A stretch of DNA of 64,000 nucleotides from Chitinophagaceae bacterium (lineage in GTDB: Bacteria > Bacteroidota > Bacteroidia > Chitinophagales > Chitinophagaceae), in the NCBI GenBank assembly GCA_024707305.1, contig JANPZZ010000014.1, positions 1 to 64,000 on the forward strand. The letters run 5' to 3'. Positions 58,843-64,000 of this stretch are shown piece by piece (the stretch's first letter is position 1; each line of letters starts with the position of its first letter). Made by a program: the position numbers and the translations under genes. The notes under the pieces were generated by a model. It searched no databases and was not told where the DNA came from. It was given only the letters and a program-made list of their open reading frames with translations.

Positions 58843-58866
58843 GTTAACCTGCTTCTCATGTTTTTT
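58834..58866 (+). terminator. Terminator of trhO
   Basis: GAGAAGTAGGTT / AACCTGCTTCTC with one mismatch, then ATG and six T; the left arm contains the trhO stop codon. Confidence 0.85.
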
Positions 58867-58888
58867 CTCCCGATAAAATTTATTGTTG

Positions 58889-60010
58889 TCAGGGTTGAAT
58901 CCAACCGATACAGACAGGTTTACCAACTGTTATCCGGTTTCCTGTATCTGTTAATGCGCCGGTGCCCGCGTTGTAGCTGAAGACAACTATTTCATCACTA
59001 TTTTGGTTTGCCACCAATAAAAATTTTCCCGACGGATCAAAATTGAAATTGCGTGGGCCGTCGCCCAGGGTGGGCTGATGGCCGCGTAAGGAGAGGGTTC
59101 CTTTCTTTGGATCAATACGGAAGATGGCAATATTGTTATAATTAGCGCGGTTGCTTGCGTAGAGATAACGTCCATCGGGAGAAACGCGGATGTCTGCGCT
59201 GCCGGCAAATTCTTTTTGACCGGGAGCGAGGGAAGATACCCTTTGTATTTCTTTCAGTTTCCCGGATTTCCATTTGTAAACGGTAATGTGTCCGCTTAAT
59301 TCCTCAATGAGGTAACCAAATTTCCCTTTTGGATCGAACGTGAGGTGACGGGGACCACCACCGGGAGTGACGTCGACAGAGGACTGTGAAGAAAGGGTGA
59401 GCTTTCCAGTTGCAAAATCCAGGTCGTAACCCATGATTTTATCGATACCGAGATCGGAAGCAAATATTTTCTTGTTGTCGGGCGAAACAACAGTACTATG
59501 TACATGAGGTTTCTCCTGGCGTTCTTTATCGGCACCGGATCCTGAATGTTGTTTTGTATCTGTTGCAACACCAAGACTACCATCGGCATTTACGGGGAAT
59601 ACACTCAGGTTTCCTCCGGAGTAATTCGCAACAGCAACCCATTTCCCTGTTTGGTCGATGGCTACATAACAAGGATGCTCGCCACCGGTGGGCTGTGTAT
59701 TCAGATGTTCTAGTTTTCCTGTTATTTTATCGAAAGAAAATGCGGCAACCTGTCCGCCTCCTTCACCGTTTCCATTTTCCTGAACAGCATATACAAACTT
59801 CCCATCAGGCGATGTACACAAATACGAGGGGTTTGATATTTCGGCATAACTCACTTCCTGTGCCTTTCCGGTTACCGTATTGAAACGATGCACATAAATG
59901 CCCTTGCTTTTACCGGAGGTATAGGTGCCGGAAATCAAATAATATTCCTGTTGTGCTTTTAACGACATAATTACGGACATAAATCCGATGAATAGTATGG
60001 CAGACTTCAT
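58889..60010 (-). CDS. Exported lactonase, YbhE/6-phosphogluconolactonase-like beta-propeller
   Basis: 373 residues from MKSAILFIGFMSVIMSLKAQ (ATG 60010..60008), a signal peptide; the ATG 36 bases upstream is less likely. Seven-bladed propeller of the lactonase family: SGTYTSGKSKGIYVHRFN, GEHPCYVAIDQTGKWVAVAN, VHSTVVSPDNKKIFASDLGI, GPRHLTFDPKGKFGYLIEEL, DGRYLYASNRANYNNIAIF and GPRNFNFDPSGKFLLVANQN. Cytoplasmic relatives hydrolyse 6-phosphogluconolactone; an exported copy more likely acts on other lactones. No other pentose phosphate gene is nearby. Confidence 0.88.
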   Translation of the reverse strand: MKSAILFIGFMSVIMSLKAQQEYYLISGTYTSGKSKGIYVHRFNTVTGKAQEVSYAEISNPSYLCTSPDGKFVYAVQENGNGEGGGQVAAFSFDKITGKLEHLNTQPTGGEHPCYVAIDQTGKWVAVANYSGGNLSVFPVNADGSLGVATDTKQHSGSGADKERQEKPHVHSTVVSPDNKKIFASDLGIDKIMGYDLDFATGKLTLSSQSSVDVTPGGGPRHLTFDPKGKFGYLIEELSGHITVYKWKSGKLKEIQRVSSLAPGQKEFAGSADIRVSPDGRYLYASNRANYNNIAIFRIDPKKGTLSLRGHQPTLGDGPRNFNFDPSGKFLLVANQNSDEIVVFSYNAGTGALTDTGNRITVGKPVCIGWIQP

Positions 60011-60214
60011 GCCAACAAGATAGGGAAAAATCGTTTTGTGGTCCATAGGTCAAATTTTGTTCTGTATAGAGTGCTATCCTGATGACGGTTGTAATTGTTA
60101 AGAGGCTGCTCTTTCGCCTTTCTTTAACAACTGTTAGCTAAACGCCGCGCAGACTGCATCGTCTTATCTCTGTATGGCTAAAAACCAGGATCATTCACCA
60201 TTAAATTGAAGGTT

Positions 60215-60655
60215 ATGAAAAAGATTTATACACTCGGCGGCCTTTTGCTTTTATTCACAATTGTTATATCTAGTTGTTCCCGTCGCGCTCATTGGGGTGG
60301 CGATGAAACAGATTACTGGTTAACCAAAGAAAACGGGTTTGTGGTATATAGTGACGCGTATTGTCCTTATATCGTAGTTGAAACTTACTACGGTTATACA
60401 ATCATCCGTCACAACAGCGGTTTGGCTCCTTATGAAGGAGATGAAGTATTCGGCGATTTGAGCCGTTTAGGTTACCGTCAGTTTTATAACTATGCAGATG
60501 GTACCATCTTTGGCGGCCAGGTTACCGACTACTGGCTGAGTTACTCCGAAGCGCAATACCTGATTGATAATCTTTGCTACGGCTACTATCGCGGTGAAGC
60601 GGGTAGTGTAGAGAAAAAACAGATTAAGCAGGGGTTGTATAAGAAGAGAGGGTGA
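60215..60655 (+). CDS. Lipoprotein of unknown function, Tyr/Gly-rich
   Basis: 146 residues from MKKIYTLGGLLLLFTIVISSC with lipobox ISSC. The body has many aromatic residues: DYWLTKENGFVVYSDAYCPY, VVETYYGYTIIRHNSG, then FGDLSRLGYRQFYNYADGTI and DYWLSYSEAQYLIDNLCYGY. Two Cys in the mature part could form a disulfide. The phrase DYWL occurs twice about 80 residues apart, hinting at an internal duplication. No family recognised. Confidence 0.75.
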   Translation: MKKIYTLGGLLLLFTIVISSCSRRAHWGGDETDYWLTKENGFVVYSDAYCPYIVVETYYGYTIIRHNSGLAPYEGDEVFGDLSRLGYRQFYNYADGTIFGGQVTDYWLSYSEAQYLIDNLCYGYYRGEAGSVEKKQIKQGLYKKRG

Positions 60656-60659
60656 ATAG

Positions 60660-60836
60660 AGGGGAGATGATCGATGGTCGATGTTAGATGGTTGATGATC
60701 GATGGTGGATGATCGATGGTCGAAGAATGTATAAAGAGCATGAATACCGATCCCGAAACTGGGAGAAGTCCTCTTTCGAAATACTCTTCGATCTTCGACC
60801 ATCTAACATCGATCATCGTTCTCCGATCATCGTTCC
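60660..60836. repeat. GATCGATG-type repeat forming an inverted pair between convergent genes
   Basis: Left: GATCGATGGTCGATGTTAGA and GATGATCGATGGTGG (60668-60722). Right: GACCATCTAACATCGATCAT (about 60797-60816). TCGATGTTAGATGGT on the left is the exact reverse complement of ACCATCTAACATCGA on the right, so a long hairpin can form around a 90-base centre. It ends at the purC stop and may act as a terminator for both genes. Confidence 0.75.
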
Positions 60837-61748
60837 TACAACGCCTTCAATATCCTCTCAAACGTCTCTTCCTCAGAAAGTTGTTCTGGTTTGAAGGGCT
60901 GGCCAATTACTTTTTCGTAGAGTTCTATATATCTTTTTGAAATGGTGTTTACCCATTCATCGCTCATTTCAGGAACGGTTTGTCCTTCTTTCCCCATAAA
61001 ATTGTTTGCGATGAGCCATTCGCGGACAAATTCTTTGCTGAGTTGTTTTTGACGCTCACCGGACCGTTGCCTTTCTTCAAATCCATTGGCATAGAAATAA
61101 CGGCTACTGTCGGGCGTATGGATTTCATCCATCAGGTAGATCGTGTCGCCGATTTTCCCGAATTCATATTTTGTATCTACCAGGATCAGACCCTGTTTTG
61201 CTGCCAGTTCGCGGCCTCTTTCAAAAAGCTGCAATGTATATTCAGAAAGAATCGCCCATTCTTCAGGGGTGGTGATGCCGGCCGCGATAATTTCTTCCGG
61301 TGAAATATCTTCATCGTGCCCCGCTTCAGCTTTCGTGGAAGGGGTGATAATGGGCTGGGGGGAAATAATCGTTTTCCTTTAATCCGTCGGGCATAACAGC
61401 TCCACAGAGGGTGCGTTTGCCGGATTGATAAGTCCTCCAGGCATGGCCCACCAGGTTACCACGTACCACCATTTCAATGCGGAAAGGCAGGCATTTGCGG
61501 CCGATTGAGACATTAGGGGCGGGAACCTGCTGCAGCCAGTTGGGACAGATATCGGAAGTCGCCTGCAACATATAAGCTGCTATTTGATTCAGCACCTGTC
61601 CCTTAAAGGGAATGGGGCGTGGCAGGATCACGTCAAAAGCGGAAATTCTGTCGGAAGCGACCATCACGAGGGTGTCGCCGATGGTATATACATCGCGGAC
61701 CTTGCCGCGGTAAAATTGAGTCTGACCGGGGAAACTGAAAGTAGCCAT
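60836..61748 (-). CDS. purC: SAICAR synthetase, one frame break
   Basis: About 304 residues after repair. It joins CAIR and aspartate in purine synthesis. Visible: [58 protein letters not shown], then [11 protein letters not shown] and [12 protein letters not shown]. One extra C in the run of six (61357-61362, G on the plus strand) breaks the frame at [19 protein letters not shown]. The start is ATG 61748..61746, three bases after TACTTTCG on the minus strand, so the message may be leaderless. Confidence 0.93.
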
Positions 61749-61751
61749 AAA

Positions 61752-61759
61752 CGAAAGTA
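61752..61759 (-). promoter_or_regulatory. -7-like promoter box of purC
   Basis: TACTTTCG on the minus strand, one mismatch to TAnnTTTG, three bases before the purC ATG. Confidence 0.45.
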
Positions 61760-61822
61760 AGATGCTGCCAAAAATCACCCAAGGAATGGGCGTTCAAGAT
61801 TTCAACATTTTATTCTTTCTGC

Positions 61823-61841
61823 CTAAAAATTAAATTTTTAG
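61823..61841. promoter_or_regulatory. Perfect AT-rich palindrome before the TonB-dependent receptor
   Basis: CTAAAAATTAAATTTTTAG: 9-bp arms around a single A. It lies 57 bases before the receptor ATG and could be an operator or a weak stem in the leader. No regulator gene is next to it. Confidence 0.4.
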
Positions 61842-61897
61842 ATAAAGACTACAATCCTTATTTTTCCATCATATTCCAAAACTAAAATTGCTTATTT

Positions 61898-64000
61898 ATG
61901 AGAAAAGGCTTTCGCTTTTTGGCTGTGTGGTGTGCTGCCAGCCTGCTTTCGATTGCTGCATTTGCCCAAAACATTACGATCTCCGGTACGGTTAAAAACA
62001 GCACCTCCAGTGAGGCGGTACCAGCTGTTTCAATAGTTATAAAAGGAACGAACGTGGGTACATTCACCAACTCGAATGGTGATTTCAGTATTTCGGTAGC
62101 ACAGTTGCCTGTAACCTTGGTGATCAGTTCCGTAGGTTTTGAAGAACAGGAAGTAACAGTTTCAGACGCCAGCACAAAACTCGACATTACATTTAAACCA
62201 GTAAGCGCATTGGGTCAGGAAGTAGTAGTAGCGGCTACCCGTACCCCAACAAGGATTTTGGAATCACCAGTTACGGTGGAGCGCATGAGTAGCACAACCA
62301 TCCGTAATCTGCCAGCTCCAAACTATTATGAAGCTATTGCCAACCTGAAAGGTGTGGACATGCACACGGCGAGTCTTACTTTCCGTACTGTTACCACACG
62401 CGGTTTCAGCAGCAGTGGTAACACACGTTTGAACCAGTTGATCGACGGTATGGATAACCAGGCACCAGGTTTGAACTTTTCGGTGGGTAGCGTTATCGGA
62501 CCCACAGAACTTGATGTAGACAACGTGGAACTTCTTGCAGGTGCTTCCTCTGCACTTTATGGTTCAGGCGGTATCAACGGTACATTGCTGATCAACAGTA
62601 AAAACCCTTTCAAATACCAGGGTTTGAGCTTTAATATCAAGCAGGGTATCATGCACACAGATGGTAAGCAAAGAGAAGCTTCCCCTTACTACGACTGGTC
62701 CATCAGATGGGCGAAAGCAATCAACAACAAAATTGCCTTTAAAATTTCTGCGGCTCTTACCAAAGCGAATGATTGGGAAGCAGAAGACTATCGCAATAAG
62801 CAACAAATTGGTGTGTTGAGTAGTGTCGTTGGCGGCAACCGTCAAAACGATCCAAACTTCAACGGTGTAAATATTTATGGTGATGAAGCCAGTGCTAACA
62901 TGCAACAGTTTGCCATGTTATTGACTAACACGATTCGCGCCAACCCTCTTTCTCAGGCTTTCGCAGGTATTGCAAGTAGTGGCACTACTACCGACATCGG
63001 TCTGGTAGCTTCTTCTATCCTGGGAAATAATCCCAGCCAGGCTCAACTGAATGCATTCTTTGGTAGCCTTCAGGCATTTACGAATGGTGTTCCTAACCTT
63101 ACAGCCGCTCAGCGTGCAAGTTATCTTTCTGCTATGCAGGGATTTGTTCCTATCCATCTCGGCCTTGCTAATGGAAACATTCCTAACCAAAACATTTCCC
63201 GTACTGGTTATGAAGAACAAAACCTCGTTGATTACAATACTATCAATGTTAAGATGAATGCTGGTTTGCATTATATGCTTACCAACAATATCGAAGTATC
63301 ACTGAATTCATATTTCGGCACAGGTACTACAGTTTATACCGGTGCAGACCGTTATGCATTGCGCAACCTGAAAATGGCGCAACATAAACTGGAAGTAAAA
63401 GGTAAAACATGGTTTGTTCGTGGTTATACCACCCAGGAAAATGCAGGTGGTTCTTACAACGCAACTGCATTGGGTGTTTACATCAACGACCAGTGGAAAA
63501 CAAACCAGACCTGGTTTACACAATATGTTGCAACGTTCGCTGAATCACGTCGCTTAGGCGGTTCTTCAATGAGTGATGTGAACGCACATATGAATGCTCG
63601 TGGTGCTGCGGATCAGGGACGTTACCTGCCCGGTACACCAGAATTTGAAGCTGCAAAAGCTCGTGGACGTGACATTCCCATTTCACAAGGTGGTGCACGT
63701 TTCCTCGATAAAACAGATTTGTACTCAGGTGAAGGCCAGTTGAACCTGTCAGACGCCCTCGAGTTCACAGATAAAGTGGAAGTGATCGTAGGTGCTCAGT
63801 GGAAACAGTGGGCGCTGAATTCAGAAGGTACCCTGTTTGATGATGGCGGCAGCGTTATCCGCATCAACGAAACAGGAGGATATCTGCAATTGCGTAAGAA
63901 ATTGTTTGATGATTTCCTGACGCTGAACGTTGCGGGTCGTTACGACAAACAAACTAATTTCGAAGGAAAATTCACTCCTCGTTTTACAGCGGTATTCAAA
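61898..64000 (+). CDS. TonB-dependent receptor, N-terminal part (cut by window edge)
   Basis: 701 codons are present with no stop before the right edge. Signal peptide MRKGFRFLAVWCAASLLSIA, then a CarboxypepD_reg-like domain (ITISGTVKNSTSSEAVPAVS ... FTNSNGDFSISVAQLPVTLV). The plug domain begins near GQEVVVAATRTPTRILESPV and includes LNQLIDGMDNQAPGLNF and GASSALYGSGGINGTLLINS, which is the receptor plug signature. Barrel strands follow. These receptors import siderophores, cofactors or glycans using TonB energy. Whether a SusD partner follows is outside the window; the plug looks like an iron/cofactor type more than SusC. Confidence 0.9.
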   Translation, partial: MRKGFRFLAVWCAASLLSIAAFAQNITISGTVKNSTSSEAVPAVSIVIKGTNVGTFTNSNGDFSISVAQLPVTLVISSVGFEEQEVTVSDASTKLDITFKPVSALGQEVVVAATRTPTRILESPVTVERMSSTTIRNLPAPNYYEAIANLKGVDMHTASLTFRTVTTRGFSSSGNTRLNQLIDGMDNQAPGLNFSVGSVIGPTELDVDNVELLAGASSALYGSGGINGTLLINSKNPFKYQGLSFNIKQGIMHTDGKQREASPYYDWSIRWAKAINNKIAFKISAALTKANDWEAEDYRNKQQIGVLSSVVGGNRQNDPNFNGVNIYGDEASANMQQFAMLLTNTIRANPLSQAFAGIASSGTTTDIGLVASSILGNNPSQAQLNAFFGSLQAFTNGVPNLTAAQRASYLSAMQGFVPIHLGLANGNIPNQNISRTGYEEQNLVDYNTINVKMNAGLHYMLTNNIEVSLNSYFGTGTTVYTGADRYALRNLKMAQHKLEVKGKTWFVRGYTTQENAGGSYNATALGVYINDQWKTNQTWFTQYVATFAESRRLGGSSMSDVNAHMNARGAADQGRYLPGTPEFEAAKARGRDIPISQGGARFLDKTDLYSGEGQLNLSDALEFTDKVEVIVGAQWKQWALNSEGTLFDDGGSVIRINETGGYLQLRKKLFDDFLTLNVAGRYDKQTNFEGKFTPRFTAVFK

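Noticed and set aside
1..64000. tRNA genes, CRISPR arrays, prophage, transposase or toxin-antitoxin genes
   Set aside because: Looked for by eye in all gaps and frames; none seen. The regular repeats lack CRISPR-like constant repeats with unique spacers.

Overview
The window reads as a chromosomal segment of a Bacteroidota bacterium, most likely of the Chitinophagaceae type. The signs are: proteins ending in type IX secretion (T9SS) sorting domains, a PorP/SprF protein directly behind a type B cargo, a short 285-residue RpoD, TAnnTTTG promoter boxes, a BlaI/BlaR1 pair, DUF3822, DUF2027-Smr and DUF5686 proteins, and mid-range base composition. I see no tRNA, rRNA, CRISPR array, prophage, integrase or insertion sequence. 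One structural RNA gene, RNase P RNA, is clear.

Layout. 0-6.3 kb: the start of an arginine deiminase-type gene, a two-domain universal stress protein, a GAF protein with a decayed histidine kinase core, and a large secreted protein with about eight repeats. 6.6-16.6 kb: prfB with its programmed frameshift, pruA, two divergent outer-membrane barrel paralogues, and a biosynthetic stretch (pyrR, pyrB, coaD, thioesterase, NUDIX, pyrE, HMA protein, LEA-type lipoprotein). 16.6-25 kb: an unusual non-coding, partly very AT-rich region, a giant PKD-repeat protein with its PorP/SprF partner, and blaI-blaR1 with an added helical tail. 25-37 kb: small secreted proteins, Hsp20, bacilliredoxin, lgt, rpoD and a complete RND efflux operon. 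37-48.4 kb: trxB, a tight housekeeping run (folB, DUF3822, rsmD, fthC, lpxK, rnr, polyprenyl synthase), an APC permease, DUF2027-Smr and rnpB. 48.4-64 kb: CPBP protease, phytase-like lipoprotein, DUF2268 metalloprotease, penicillin acylase family enzyme, DUF5686 protein, trhO, lactonase, purC and the beginning of a TonB-dependent receptor.

Two window-wide patterns matter. First, about fifteen conserved genes, including probable essentials (lgt, the polyprenyl synthase) and purC, carry single-base frame breaks, mostly in homopolymer runs of 4-8 bases. I read these as sequence errors, not pseudogenes, and give the extent of each repaired gene. prfB is different: its break is the classical programmed +1 site. 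Second, many long intergenic gaps are filled with degenerate repeats of four types (CACATTTCC-like, GATCGATG-like, GGATGG-like, GGCAAACG-like), often arranged head-to-head. Three copies share a conserved core. These cassettes, and a set of genes whose TAnnTTTG-like box lies 3-4 bases before the ATG (predicted leaderless mRNAs), are the least explained features. I did not find a convincing new multi-gene defence or metabolic system.
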